Source: Proteus faecis
Lineage (GTDB): Bacteria; Pseudomonadota; Gammaproteobacteria; Enterobacterales; Enterobacteriaceae
NCBI RefSeq assembly: GCF_003144395.1
Contig: NZ_PENZ01000027.1
Coordinates: forward strand, 1 to 64,000
Direction: 5' to 3'
Length of the DNA: 64,000 bases
In this document: piece after piece, positions 50,604 to 60,447 of the stretch
How positions within the stretch are numbered: the stretch's first letter is position 1
Layout of the letters: each line of letters opens with the position of its first letter
The notes under the pieces: model-generated
Seen by the model: the letters and a program-made list of their open reading frames with translations, nothing else
The model's database searches: none
Told to the model about the DNA's origin: nothing
Position numbers and translations under genes: made by a program

Positions 50604-51497
50604 TTAGCTACGTCTTAAACGGCGTTGTGTATAAAGCGCATCAAGCGTAAAGAGGATCAGCGCAACCCAAATAAAGCCGAACGTGACCAACCGTTCTGCA
50701 TCAATTTTTTCGCCATATACCATTGTGGCAAGAATAAACATCAAGGTGGGGCCAATATATTGGAAAAAGCCCAAAGTTGATAAACGCAGATGGTGTGCCG
50801 CTTCTGTAAAGAGCAGTAGTGGTACAGTTGTAATAATACCGGCCGCAATTAACAAGGTATTTAATGACCAACTATTTTCAAGCATATTGCTAGTCGGCGA
50901 ATGTGTGAAAAATAAGATATAAACTAATGCAACGGGAAATAGCCATAATGTTTCTACCAGCATGCCTGTTTGTGCATCGACACCTAATTTTTTACGAAGT
51001 AAGCCATAAAGACCAAAAGTCACGGCGAGGCTTAATCCAATCACAGGCACTGAACCAAAGTGCCAGAGTTGAATAAATACACCAGTAAATGCTAAACCTA
51101 CCGCTATCCATTGCATACGGCGGAACCGCTCGCTCAAGAAAAGCATGCCAAATAGTACGTTAACTAGTGGGTTAATAAAGTAGCCAAGGCTGGCTTCTAG
51201 CATATAACCGTGGTTAACCGCCCATATATAGGTAAGCCAGTTCGTTGCGATAATAATGGCAGTCAGTGCTAAAAGAAGAATTTTTTTAGGTTGACGTATT
51301 AATTGACGCAAATAAGGCCAATGACGACTGATAGTCATTAAAATCAACATAAAAAAGAACGACCATAAAATACGGTGCGTTAAGATCTCTTCTGCGGGCA
51401 CTTCTTGAATGCTTTTAAAATAGACAGGGGCAATACCCCAGATCAAATAGGCGCCTAAGGCACATAAAACGCCTTTCATCGTGTTTTTCTGGCTCAT
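50604..51497 (-). CDS. rarD: EamA-family transporter RarD
   Basis: A 297-aa protein with ten membrane spans in two EamA repeats. RarD was named for a chloramphenicol-sensitive phenotype; its substrate is unknown. Stretches such as EASLGYFINPLVNVLFG and TLGFFQYIGPTLMF match the family. ATG 51497 with AGAGA upstream gives the E. coli-like start; the longer frame to 51578 adds a non-homologous 27-residue tail. Confidence 0.93.
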   Translation of the reverse strand: MSQKNTMKGVLCALGAYLIWGIAPVYFKSIQEVPAEEILTHRILWSFFFMLILMTISRHWPYLRQLIRQPKKILLLALTAIIIATNWLTYIWAVNHGYMLEASLGYFINPLVNVLFGMLFLSERFRRMQWIAVGLAFTGVFIQLWHFGSVPVIGLSLAVTFGLYGLLRKKLGVDAQTGMLVETLWLFPVALVYILFFTHSPTSNMLENSWSLNTLLIAAGIITTVPLLLFTEAAHHLRLSTLGFFQYIGPTLMFILATMVYGEKIDAERLVTFGFIWVALILFTLDALYTQRRLRRS

Positions 51498-51643
51498 GCT
51501 ATCTCTGGAATTGATGGAAAGGAAAAGTGTGACGGGGTTATCATACCCAATGACATTATTTAATGTGTCATTAGGCATGTATTTTTACAAGTAATTAATA
51601 CTAATCTTAAGCATTATCGCGCATAATGAATTTTAGCAAAGGC

Positions 51644-52111
51644 TTAACCTACAATATAAGTTGCTGTCCCACTCGCAATATGAATTTGTTTTTCATTATG
51701 TAATTCAACACGAGCAACAGACACTTTATTACCACTGCGTAAAATATGGCTACTTGCAGTAAAACATTCTCCACGTCCCGGTCTTAAATAATCAACACGT
51801 AAATCTATGGTGCCCATATTAGCGAGTTTTTGTTCGAGTTGCTCTTGGGATATTGGTGCTAAACGTGTTAATGCGTTACCGACACAAACTAACCCAGCAC
51901 TGACATCAAGTACAGAAGCAATGAGTCCACCATGTAAGATACGTTGAGCAATATTACCAACGAGTTTGTCTTGATACCTAAATTGAATTTCAGCGTAATC
52001 TTGTTCAAAGCGAACGAGCTCTAAGCCGATTAATTGATTAAAGGGCATCTTATAAACAAAAATATGACCAATTAGTGTTTGAGCCTCTTCTAATGTTAAC
52101 TGTTTTTCCAT
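51644..52111 (-). CDS. yigI: Hotdog-fold thioesterase YigI
   Basis: A 155-aa hotdog-fold protein of the PaaI/4HBT-like group, likely an acyl-CoA thioesterase; the natural substrate is not known to me. Conserved [17 protein letters not shown] contains the catalytic region and [14 protein letters not shown] the CoA-binding strand. ATG 52111 is 8 nt after AGAGG and gives exactly the E. coli length; the frame's GTG at 52132 is rejected. Confidence 0.93.
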   Translation of the reverse strand: MEKQLTLEEAQTLIGHIFVYKMPFNQLIGLELVRFEQDYAEIQFRYQDKLVGNIAQRILHGGLIASVLDVSAGLVCVGNALTRLAPISQEQLEQKLANMGTIDLRVDYLRPGRGECFTASSHILRSGNKVSVARVELHNEKQIHIASGTATYIVG

Positions 52112-52343
52112 TTTTAGAACCTCTGATATCACGTCATTAAGTTAATATTATGTTAATAATACATGACATAATCGTAATTGCACATTCGTGCTATAAATAT
52201 AATGATGTGAAAATATACGAGATTTAATGGCAATTACGTGTAAAATATGGACGTTAGAGTGTAATAAAGCACATATATAAGAACTAATTCTAAAGTAAGT
52301 ACTAACTTTTATATTATTCAATAATGAAACAGGATAATTAACT
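52112..52343. other. Divergent promoter region of yigI and pldA
   Basis: 232 bp, AT-rich, with no ORF. It must contain promoters for both divergent genes. I see no site that I can name. Confidence 0.4.
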
Positions 52344-53219
52344 ATGCGTTACATCCGTTCTTTACTTGCGGCAGTTTTATTCTATCCAGCATGGGGATTT
52401 GCATCCGAAATACACGTATCACCATCTCCGGCTCCGCTTGTTCAGGGCAGTATCATTTCTGGTTTATTACAAGAATACGATTCACCTTTTGTTCTTTATC
52501 CTTATGAATCCAATTATATTATTTACACTGACACCTCTGATCTTAATAAAGAGGCTATTCAAAGTTATGATTGGAGTAACAAGGCTAAAAAAGATGAGGT
52601 GAAATTTCAGCTCAGTTTGGCCTTTCCTTTATGGCGCGGTATTGCGGGTGAAAACTCTGTTTTAGCGGCATCTTATACTCAACGCTCTTGGTGGCAATTA
52701 AGTAATAAGAAAGAATCCGCTCCTTTCCGTGAGACAAACTATGAACCACAACTTTTTCTAGGTTGGGCAACAGACTATAAATTTGCGGGTTGGACACTTC
52801 GTGAAATAGAAGCGGGTTTTAACCACGAATCAAATGGTCGCTCTGATCCCACTTCTCGTAGCTGGAACCGTGCTTATGCGCGTTTTATGGCACAAAAAGG
52901 TAATTTACAACTTGATCTAAAACCTTGGTATCGCTTTAGTGAAAGTGCTCAACGTGATGATAATCCAGATATTAATCGTTATATGGGCTATTACCGTTTA
53001 AAAGTGGGCTATCGACTAGGCGAAAGTGTGATCACCGCGACTGGGCGTTATAACTGGAATAGTGGTTATGGAGCGGCTGAATTAGGCTGGAGTTATCCAA
53101 TTACTAAGCATGTACGCTTTTATACCCAAGTATTTAGTGGTTATGGTGAATCAATGATTGATTATAACTTCCGGCAAACACGAGTCGGTGTTGGCGTAAT
53201 GCTTAATGATATGCTGTAA
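52344..53219 (+). CDS. pldA: Outer membrane phospholipase A1 (OMPLA)
   Basis: A 291-aa outer-membrane beta-barrel with signal peptide cleaved after AWGFA (residue 20). It hydrolyses phospholipids that reach the outer leaflet and releases colicins. The catalytic motif NHESNGRSDPTSRSWN holds His161, Ser163 and Asn175, matching His142-Ser144-Asn156 of the mature E. coli enzyme. AGGA lies 9 nt before the ATG. Ends with an aromatic-containing strand; followed by a terminator. Confidence 0.96.
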   Translation: MRYIRSLLAAVLFYPAWGFASEIHVSPSPAPLVQGSIISGLLQEYDSPFVLYPYESNYIIYTDTSDLNKEAIQSYDWSNKAKKDEVKFQLSLAFPLWRGIAGENSVLAASYTQRSWWQLSNKKESAPFRETNYEPQLFLGWATDYKFAGWTLREIEAGFNHESNGRSDPTSRSWNRAYARFMAQKGNLQLDLKPWYRFSESAQRDDNPDINRYMGYYRLKVGYRLGESVITATGRYNWNSGYGAAELGWSYPITKHVRFYTQVFSGYGESMIDYNFRQTRVGVGVMLNDML

Positions 53220-53259
53220 TTTTCCCCGTTCTGGGTTAGCATAGCGCTATAATGATGAT

Positions 53260-53288
53260 GGCACCTTCACATTGGTGCCTTTTCTTTT
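53260..53288 (+). terminator. pldA terminator
   Basis: GGCACC and GGTGCC stem around TTCACATT, followed by TTTTCTTTT. A 41-nt gap to pldA stop. The stem is short (6 bp), so strength is moderate. Confidence 0.75.
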
Positions 53289-53332
53289 ACTCCTCATCAT
53301 AGTTTTTATCAGCAGCTTTTCAGAGGAACGGT

Positions 53333-55162
53333 GTGTCCACAGCAGAAGTTCTTAACTCAATGCCATCAGCACAGGTTATTTTGCGAGAAACCTTTGGTTA
53401 TCAGCAATTTCGCCCTGGTCAGCAAGAAATCATCCATACCATTACAACTGGGAGAGATTGCCTAGTAGTGATGCCAACGGGGGGAGGAAAATCTCTTTGT
53501 TATCAAATTCCTGCCTTATTGCTTGATGGGCTGACCGTGGTTGTTTCACCACTTATCTCATTGATGAAAGATCAGGTTGATCAACTTTGCCTTCATGGTA
53601 TTGAAGCAACTTATTTAAATTCAACCCAAACGCGTGAAGAGCAGCTTGATGTTCAAACACGTTGTCAAAAGGGTGAAATAAAACTGCTGTATATTGCCCC
53701 AGAACGTTTAATGATGGAGAGTTTTCTTCATCAATTAGTACAATGGAAACCTGTATTGCTGGCTGTTGATGAAGCGCACTGTATTTCACAATGGGGACAT
53801 GATTTTCGTCCTGAATATCGCGGGATAGGGTTATTAAGACAATATTTGCCTGATGTTCCCATTATTGCATTGACAGCTACAGCCGATAATACAACACGTT
53901 ATGATATTATTAATCAGCTTGTGTTGCGTGATCCGTTAATTCATATCAGCAGTTTTGATCGACCCAATATCCGCTACACTTTAGTTGAGAAATACAAACC
54001 GCTTGATCAGCTTTGGCTATTTATTCGTGGTCAAAAAGGAAAATCAGGCATTATTTACTGTAATAGTCGCAGTAAAGTCGAAGAAACCGCAGAACGCCTG
54101 AGTAAACGAGGGTTAAGTATTGCGGGTTATCACGCCGGAATGGAAATTGCACAACGAGCTAAAGTACAAGACGCTTTCCAGCGAGATGATTTGCAAATTG
54201 TGGTTGCCACTGTTGCATTTGGTATGGGCATTAATAAACCTAATGTCCGATTTGTGGTTCACTTTGATATTCCACGAAATATTGAATCTTATTATCAAGA
54301 GACAGGACGTGCAGGGAGAGATGGGTTACCTGCAGAAGCGGTATTATTTTATGATCCGGCCGATATGGCGTGGTTGCGTCGTTGTTTAGATGAAAAGCCA
54401 GAAAGTGACCAAAAAGCTATTGAAATGCATAAGCTTAATGCCATGGGGGCGTTTGCTGAAGCACAAACATGCCGACGCTTAGTGTTACTAAATTACTTCG
54501 ATGAACATCGACAAAATGCTTGTGGTAACTGCGATATTTGTCTTGATCCTCCTAAGCAATATGATGGTTTAGTGGATGCACAAAAGGCATTGTCCTGTAT
54601 TTATCGTACTGGTCAGCACTTTGGTATTGGTTATATTGTTGAAATCTTAAGAGGCGCAAATAATCAACGTATTCGAGATTCGGGACACGATACATTACCT
54701 GTTTATGGTATTGGTAAAGCACAAAGCCATGAACATTGGGTAAGTGTGATCCGTCAGCTGATTCATTTAGGTATGGTGACACAAAATATTGTCCATCGTT
54801 CTGCATTACAACTGACAGAGATGGCTAGACCAATCTTGCGTGGTGAAGTGCCATTACAATTAGCCGTACCTAGACTATTAAGCCCGACAAAAAGCCGTAA
54901 TCAACAAACAAAAAATACTCATAGACAGTATGATAGAAAATTATTTGCGAAACTGCGTAAATTGCGTAAGTCTATTGCTGATGAAGAAAATATTCCGCCA
55001 TTTGTTGTCTTTAATGATGTCACATTGATTGAAATGGCAGAGCAGTGTCCCGTTTACCCTGATGAATTATTATTAATAAACGGTGTAGGACAACGAAAAT
55101 TAGAACGATTTGGACCTGCTTTTATGACACTCATTCGTGACCATATTGAGGGCTTCGAATAA
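53333..55162 (+). CDS. recQ: ATP-dependent DNA helicase RecQ
   Basis: A 609-aa RecQ helicase of the RecF recombination pathway. Walker A MPTGGGKS near 48-54, DEAH box, CISQWGHDFR aromatic-rich loop, four zinc cysteines around residue 380-404 (CRR, CGNCDIC), winged helix and C-terminal HRDC domain (RKLFAKLRKLRKSIADE). GTG 53333 follows AGAGGA. Same length as in E. coli. Confidence 0.97.
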   Translation: MSTAEVLNSMPSAQVILRETFGYQQFRPGQQEIIHTITTGRDCLVVMPTGGGKSLCYQIPALLLDGLTVVVSPLISLMKDQVDQLCLHGIEATYLNSTQTREEQLDVQTRCQKGEIKLLYIAPERLMMESFLHQLVQWKPVLLAVDEAHCISQWGHDFRPEYRGIGLLRQYLPDVPIIALTATADNTTRYDIINQLVLRDPLIHISSFDRPNIRYTLVEKYKPLDQLWLFIRGQKGKSGIIYCNSRSKVEETAERLSKRGLSIAGYHAGMEIAQRAKVQDAFQRDDLQIVVATVAFGMGINKPNVRFVVHFDIPRNIESYYQETGRAGRDGLPAEAVLFYDPADMAWLRRCLDEKPESDQKAIEMHKLNAMGAFAEAQTCRRLVLLNYFDEHRQNACGNCDICLDPPKQYDGLVDAQKALSCIYRTGQHFGIGYIVEILRGANNQRIRDSGHDTLPVYGIGKAQSHEHWVSVIRQLIHLGMVTQNIVHRSALQLTEMARPILRGEVPLQLAVPRLLSPTKSRNQQTKNTHRQYDRKLFAKLRKLRKSIADEENIPPFVVFNDVTLIEMAEQCPVYPDELLLINGVGQRKLERFGPAFMTLIRDHIEGFE

Positions 55163-55180
55163 CATCAATAAGGAGAGTCA

Positions 55181-56185
55181 ATGACAACCACTCTGTTTAA
55201 ATATTCGTGGTTATCGCGTGAAAAGCAGTTTTCTGCATTTACGAACGGCGTCTTATTGGATTTTTGGGGGCAACGCGAAGAAGGTGAGTTTGTTGGTGTT
55301 GATGGTGCCAAAATTCGCTATGTTTATTGGCGTTCACCATCGCACAATAAAGCTCTAGTTATTGCTTCGGGCCGTAGTGAAAGCTATGTAAAGTACCCTG
55401 AAGTGGCATTCGATTTCTTTCACTCAGGTTATGATGTTTTTCTTCTCGATCATCGAGGACAAGGCCTTTCTGACAGACTGTTAGAAGATACGCAAAAAGG
55501 GCATGTAGAGAAATTTAGTGATTATATTGATGATTTCTCGACGTTTGTCGATACGATAGTGCTGCCTTTTCAATACCCGCATTATTTTGCATTAGCTCAC
55601 TCAATGGGAGGGGCTATCTTAGCGGGATATCTTCTAAAACAAACTCATGTTTTTAAAGCAGCAGCATTAAGTGCGCCGATGTTTGGTATTAAATTACCTA
55701 TACCTCGCTGGGTGGCTAATTTTTTAGTTAACCGAGCAGAACAAAGTCAATCTGAAAGAAATAATTACGCGGTATCAACAGGTAAATGGTTTCCACTGCC
55801 ATTTATTCTTAATGTGTTAACACATAGCCATGAGCGATATCGCCGGTATTTACGTTATTATGCTGATTTTCCAGAACTACGATTAGGCGGACCTACTTAT
55901 CATTGGATGGGGGAAAGTCTAAAAATGGGAGATTGGTTAATTGAACATGCGGGAGAGATTAATACCCCTCTATTAGTGCTCGAAGCAGAGCTTGATAAGG
56001 TGGTAGATAATCAAGAGCTAAGGGCTTTCTGTGAACGTTATAGTCAGTCCAGAACAAGAGAAGAAAAACAAAAATTGCCACTGGTGATTGAGGGTGCGCA
56101 CCATGAAATCTTGTTCGAAATAGATAAGCTACGCTCACAAGCATTAAATGAAATCTGTGAGTTTTATGATAAGCATTTATTTTAA
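55181..56185 (+). CDS. pldB: Lysophospholipase L2 PldB
   Basis: A 334-aa alpha/beta-hydrolase that removes fatty acid from lysophospholipids at the inner membrane. The nucleophile elbow is HSMGG near residue 147; Asp in EAELDKVVD and His in EGAHHEI complete the triad. AAGGAGAG precedes the ATG. It directly follows recQ (18 nt); E. coli rhtC and rhtB, normally between them, are missing. Confidence 0.94.
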   Translation: MTTTLFKYSWLSREKQFSAFTNGVLLDFWGQREEGEFVGVDGAKIRYVYWRSPSHNKALVIASGRSESYVKYPEVAFDFFHSGYDVFLLDHRGQGLSDRLLEDTQKGHVEKFSDYIDDFSTFVDTIVLPFQYPHYFALAHSMGGAILAGYLLKQTHVFKAAALSAPMFGIKLPIPRWVANFLVNRAEQSQSERNNYAVSTGKWFPLPFILNVLTHSHERYRRYLRYYADFPELRLGGPTYHWMGESLKMGDWLIEHAGEINTPLLVLEAELDKVVDNQELRAFCERYSQSRTREEKQKLPLVIEGAHHEILFEIDKLRSQALNEICEFYDKHLF

Positions 56186-56197
56186 TCAGGAATGTGT

Positions 56198-56998
56198 ATG
56201 TATTCGATAGTCGCTTCAGATCTTGATGGCACACTGTTATCACCTAATCATGTATTAACTCCCTATACGCAAGAAACTCTGCACCTACTTATTAATAAAG
56301 GTGTGCATTTTGTATTCGCAACAGGTCGTCATCATGTTGACGTTGCTCAAATTCGTGATGGATTAGGCATTAACGCTTATATGATAACCTCTAATGGTGC
56401 ACGAGTGCATAACACTCATGGCGACCTTATTTTTAGCCAAGATCTTGAGCCTGAAATTGCTTATGACTTGGCGCTTATGGTTTTTGATCACCCTGAAATT
56501 GAAACTAATATTTATGCAGGTGATTACTGGTATGTTAATAAGGAGATGCCAGGGGCTTGTGAGTTTTTTCGAGAATCAGACTTTGGCTATGAGTTATATT
56601 GTAAAACAGGATTCCCAACCACCAATGTCTGTAAGGTCTTCTTTACCTCTGATGATCATGAGTTATTACTGAAACTAGAAAATGAAATTAATCAGCGTTG
56701 GGGTGATAAGGTTAATGTGAGTTTCTCACTGCGTAATTGCTTAGAAGTGATGGCAGGAGGAGTATCTAAAGGTGAGGCATTAGAAAAAGTGGCTGAGCTG
56801 ATGCAGCACTCTGCGAAAGATGCTATCGCGTTTGGTGATGGTATGAACGACAAAGAGATGCTACAGATGGCGGGTAAAGGTTGTATTATGGAAAATGCAC
56901 ATCAGACATTAAAAGATCTGCTACCGAATATGGAAGTGATTGGCACTAATGCCGATGACGCCGTTCCTCATTATTTACGTAAGCTATATCAAGTGTGA
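56198..56998 (+). CDS. yigL: HAD-family phosphatase YigL
   Basis: A 266-aa Cof-type HAD phosphatase; E. coli YigL acts on pyridoxal phosphate and sugar phosphates. Nucleophile motif DLDGT (Asp8, Asp10), ATGRHHVD, SNGAR, GGVSKGEAL and the Mg motif FGDGMND are all present. The second ATG (56198), 6 nt after AGGA, gives the family start MYSIVASDL; the first ATG at 56192 is too close to AGGA. Confidence 0.94.
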   Translation: MYSIVASDLDGTLLSPNHVLTPYTQETLHLLINKGVHFVFATGRHHVDVAQIRDGLGINAYMITSNGARVHNTHGDLIFSQDLEPEIAYDLALMVFDHPEIETNIYAGDYWYVNKEMPGACEFFRESDFGYELYCKTGFPTTNVCKVFFTSDDHELLLKLENEINQRWGDKVNVSFSLRNCLEVMAGGVSKGEALEKVAELMQHSAKDAIAFGDGMNDKEMLQMAGKGCIMENAHQTLKDLLPNMEVIGTNADDAVPHYLRKLYQV

Positions 56999-57034
56999 TC
57001 CCTCCTAAAGAAAAAGACGAATAAAAAAGAATGA

Positions 57035-57068
57035 AGCCATTATCTTCTGGAAAAATAATGGCTTTTTA
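57035..57068 (+). terminator. Terminator after yigL
   Basis: AGCCATTAT and ATAATGGCT pair around CTTCTGGAAAA, followed by T4AT. It sits at the junction of two blocks that are far apart in E. coli. Confidence 0.82.
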
Positions 57069-57089
57069 TCAAATTAATTGATGTAGGGC

Positions 57090-60000
57090 TTATAATCCAC
57101 CCACTTCTCTTGGTGTTGCTCGCATTGAGCTACGAATTGTATTGCCCATCATATCCACTCTTGCTTGGAATGGTGGGAACGGTAATGGAATACCGTGTTC
57201 TGCAAAAGCTAAGAGAATATTTTGGTGGATCTCATGTCTTGCTGGCATTCTATGCCCCATCTCTGCTGCATAAACACGTAGTTCGAAAATTTGAATACCT
57301 TGCTGTAAATCGACCAGATAAACCTCTGGTGCAGGGTTTTCTAAAATCATTGTAGAGCGTTTTGAGGCTTCTAATAACACATTTGTCACTTGCTCACTGT
57401 TGCAGTCTGCAGGTGCTGGGATTGTCATTACGATACGAGTAATTGAATCTGATAGTGACCAGTTAATAAATTGCTCTGTAATAAAGGCCTTGTTCGGTAC
57501 GATAATTTCTTTTCTATCCCAGTCGGTTAACGTTGTTGCCCGAGTATTGATCTTAGAGATATTTCCGGTCAAATTACGAATGGTAACGGTATCGCCAATA
57601 CGAATTGGTTTTTCGAATAAGATCATCAAACCTGAAATGATGTTGGCAAAAATTTCTTGTAAACCAAAACCTAATCCGACCCCCATTGCTGCCACTAGCC
57701 ACTGCAATTTTGACCATTCAATCCCTAATAAAGAGAAACCCACGATACTACCAATTAAGGTGATGGTGTATTTGGTCATGGTGGTAATGGCGTAACCTGT
57801 ACCAGGTGTTAAATCAAGATGCTGCAAAATGGCCAACTCAAGTAAAGCGGGGAGATTTCGAACTAATTGAGTTGTAATAATAATGACGAGGATCGCCACT
57901 AAAATAGAGCCCATCGTGATTGGTTGTACTGTGTTAACGCCATTCACTGATGAGGTGACATCCCAAAGTCGAATATTGTCGACGAAAGAGAATGCAGTGT
58001 TTAATTCAGACCACAATAAGATCATCGAGACTAATGCAATCATAGTTAGAATAGAACGAACTAAACCAATAGATTGCGCACTAATCGCATCAAGGTCTAT
58101 TTCTTGCGCTTCAATTTCAAGTCCTACTGTGCTTTCACCACTGCTTCCGACAATCGTATTTTCATCTTCACCTTTTGCGCGCTGAGCCAAAATTTCTGCA
58201 CGCTTTTGTTTAGCACGTTCAAAGGCTAATTTTCGGCGCTGAATAAGCATCCATCGCTGAATAATATGGTAGATAATCAGCAGAGCAAACCAAATGGCGA
58301 CAGACATTTCTAAACGACCGAGTAAGACAATCGAGGTAGAAAGGTAACCTAAGATAGCGGCTAAAGCAGCAATAACAGGAGCAACCAGTAAGAACCACCA
58401 TAAAATGGTGTTGATCAGGTTATCACCCGATCCATGTTTATCGAGATAAAGTGGGACGTGAGCTTTTTTAAGGCTAGAGGTAATAAAGCTTAGGGCGATA
58501 CAGAGTAGTAAGAAACAAAAGCGACCGACTGTTGGCGCAAATTCTCTATCACTATAATATTCAAAGGTAATTAATGACATCATCAGCGGAACGATGACAA
58601 AAATAGAAAGCTGGTAAAAACGCATCGCTTTTTTAACCCGGCTCTCTTTCCATTTAAATTGAGCAATAAACAGACCGTTATGACGTGCAAACGTTGCACT
58701 GATCATAAATAGCCATAGCACAGGTGCTGCTGCTGTGACCCCATATCCAATAGCTCCCGCCATTGGATAACGCCATTCAACACTTTGTAAGCCATAGCCT
58801 ACGGCAGACCACAACAGAGGTAATGGTAACGCAATTAAAATAGACCAAAAGACAGTGCGTATCGTTAGTGAAAAGTGATCTTGTGTGACTTTACCAATAC
58901 GGTTGCTGACTCTTTCAAGAAATGCGTTGTAATGTTTTCGAGTACGCAAACTAAAGCCTACAATCGATAAAGTGGCAAATAGGAATAGGAACGTATCTTG
59001 ATTTTTAAGCATACTGACAGCTGCATGACCTAATTGTGAGAAGGTATCTAGCGAAAGCAGCCGAGTGATATCTTTGACTAATAAAACCGGATAATTAAAT
59101 TTGATAGGGCTGATATCGGCAACCCAGAACATATAACGGTTTGTCGCGTCTTTTGTCTCTTTTAAAGCGTCGGCTAATTGTGTTGTCGCAACTTTTAGTT
59201 TTGTTAATTCAAGAATTTGAGAATCATAACCAGATAGCAATGAATTCAATAATTCATGGCGTGCTTGGATCAGAGAATCAAAAATATATTGCTGAGCTTC
59301 AGGTAATTTGGAACCATCGGCAGTTTCTGGTGGCTGGATTTTGCTTAAGTTTTCCAGCATATCTTCATAGCCTAAACGCTCGACACGTAATTGAATGATA
59401 TCTCTATCAAGCTCTTGTGAACGAGGCATTTCAGGTAGGCGAGAAAGTTGTGTTCTTAATGCTTCACCTAATGCTGTTGATCCGCTTAACCATTGTGCTT
59501 GTTCTCGGATCGTGGTGAGTGTTTGACGGACTTGTTGTGTCTGCTGTGTGGTAATGCGCTGTTTTTCTGACAGCTCACTCATTTCCTGAGTTTGTTTATT
59601 CAGGATTTGAGAGAGTTCTCGGTTAGTTTGGATCTGCTTTGTCAGAAACTCAGGAAGTTCACCACCTTTCTCCGCTAACATCTCTGTTTTTTCTAATGCG
59701 AGATCAGCCACTTCTTGGCGCTTTATATTTAATAAGCTGCGCAATTGTTGTAGCTGTACATCCAGACGCTGATAGCGTTTTTTAAACAACTCTAAGCGAA
59801 GGCGAGCGATTTCTTGGCGATTATTAGCTGAAAGTTGTGCCATTTCTAGCTCATTAACCATCGCTTTACGTGCGGTAACCTCAGCTTGTGTGAGCTTATT
59901 TTGTGCTTCTGTTAATGGTGTTGTTGATGCACTGACAGAGGCCAGTCTTGCTGTCGCATCACTAAGTAAACGACGCGCTTCTGAAAGTTGTTGGGGTAAT

Positions 60001-60425
60001 AAGTTTAACGACTCACTGATTTCACGACTTTTATCTTGTTCTTGTTGCTGGAGTCGTGCTTGTTCCATTAGTTGACTACTGACTTGAATAATTTTCTGTT
60101 CTAAATCAGGAATACTAATTTTTTCAGGGATAGTTGGAACCGCATGGCTCTCTTCAAGCAGTTTTGTTCTCAGCTCTTGTGTGATTTGCGGATAATCATC
60201 AATGGCTTTTTGATAATTATCTGCATTTGCTTGCGCTTTTTCACCATCATTAATCCAATTGATAGTGCCTTGTAGCGCCTGAACTGCCTCAATATCTTGA
60301 GGATTGGTACTTCCTTCAAGTTGTTTTATATCTTGACGCAATTTCTCTACATCTGCTGATATTGCAGATGTACTTAAAGAAAGCGTCAAAAAGAGAGAGA
60401 AGAAAAGAGTGATTATCAGGCGCAC
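57090..60425 (-). CDS. mscM: Mechanosensitive channel MscM (YjeP, MscS family)
   Basis: A 1111-aa inner-membrane channel of the large MscS/MscK type. Signal peptide MRLIITLFFSLFLTLSLSTSAISA, a long periplasmic coiled-coil domain (about 25-470), about eleven membrane spans (470-900), and the MscS pore region GVGLGFGLQEIFANIISG near 925. It opens under hypo-osmotic tension. GTG 60425 has GGAG 8 nt upstream. It ends the psd-mscM pair and is convergent with yigL. Confidence 0.94.
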   Translation of the reverse strand: MRLIITLFFSLFLTLSLSTSAISADVEKLRQDIKQLEGSTNPQDIEAVQALQGTINWINDGEKAQANADNYQKAIDDYPQITQELRTKLLEESHAVPTIPEKISIPDLEQKIIQVSSQLMEQARLQQQEQDKSREISESLNLLPQQLSEARRLLSDATARLASVSASTTPLTEAQNKLTQAEVTARKAMVNELEMAQLSANNRQEIARLRLELFKKRYQRLDVQLQQLRSLLNIKRQEVADLALEKTEMLAEKGGELPEFLTKQIQTNRELSQILNKQTQEMSELSEKQRITTQQTQQVRQTLTTIREQAQWLSGSTALGEALRTQLSRLPEMPRSQELDRDIIQLRVERLGYEDMLENLSKIQPPETADGSKLPEAQQYIFDSLIQARHELLNSLLSGYDSQILELTKLKVATTQLADALKETKDATNRYMFWVADISPIKFNYPVLLVKDITRLLSLDTFSQLGHAAVSMLKNQDTFLFLFATLSIVGFSLRTRKHYNAFLERVSNRIGKVTQDHFSLTIRTVFWSILIALPLPLLWSAVGYGLQSVEWRYPMAGAIGYGVTAAAPVLWLFMISATFARHNGLFIAQFKWKESRVKKAMRFYQLSIFVIVPLMMSLITFEYYSDREFAPTVGRFCFLLLCIALSFITSSLKKAHVPLYLDKHGSGDNLINTILWWFLLVAPVIAALAAILGYLSTSIVLLGRLEMSVAIWFALLIIYHIIQRWMLIQRRKLAFERAKQKRAEILAQRAKGEDENTIVGSSGESTVGLEIEAQEIDLDAISAQSIGLVRSILTMIALVSMILLWSELNTAFSFVDNIRLWDVTSSVNGVNTVQPITMGSILVAILVIIITTQLVRNLPALLELAILQHLDLTPGTGYAITTMTKYTITLIGSIVGFSLLGIEWSKLQWLVAAMGVGLGFGLQEIFANIISGLMILFEKPIRIGDTVTIRNLTGNISKINTRATTLTDWDRKEIIVPNKAFITEQFINWSLSDSITRIVMTIPAPADCNSEQVTNVLLEASKRSTMILENPAPEVYLVDLQQGIQIFELRVYAAEMGHRMPARHEIHQNILLAFAEHGIPLPFPPFQARVDMMGNTIRSSMRATPREVGGL

Positions 60426-60447
60426 AAAGGTTACTCCGAATTACGTG

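Noticed and set aside
57883-58185. 100-codon open frame antisense to mscM
   Set aside because: Shadow of the mscM coding frame; no start signal and no separate promoter.
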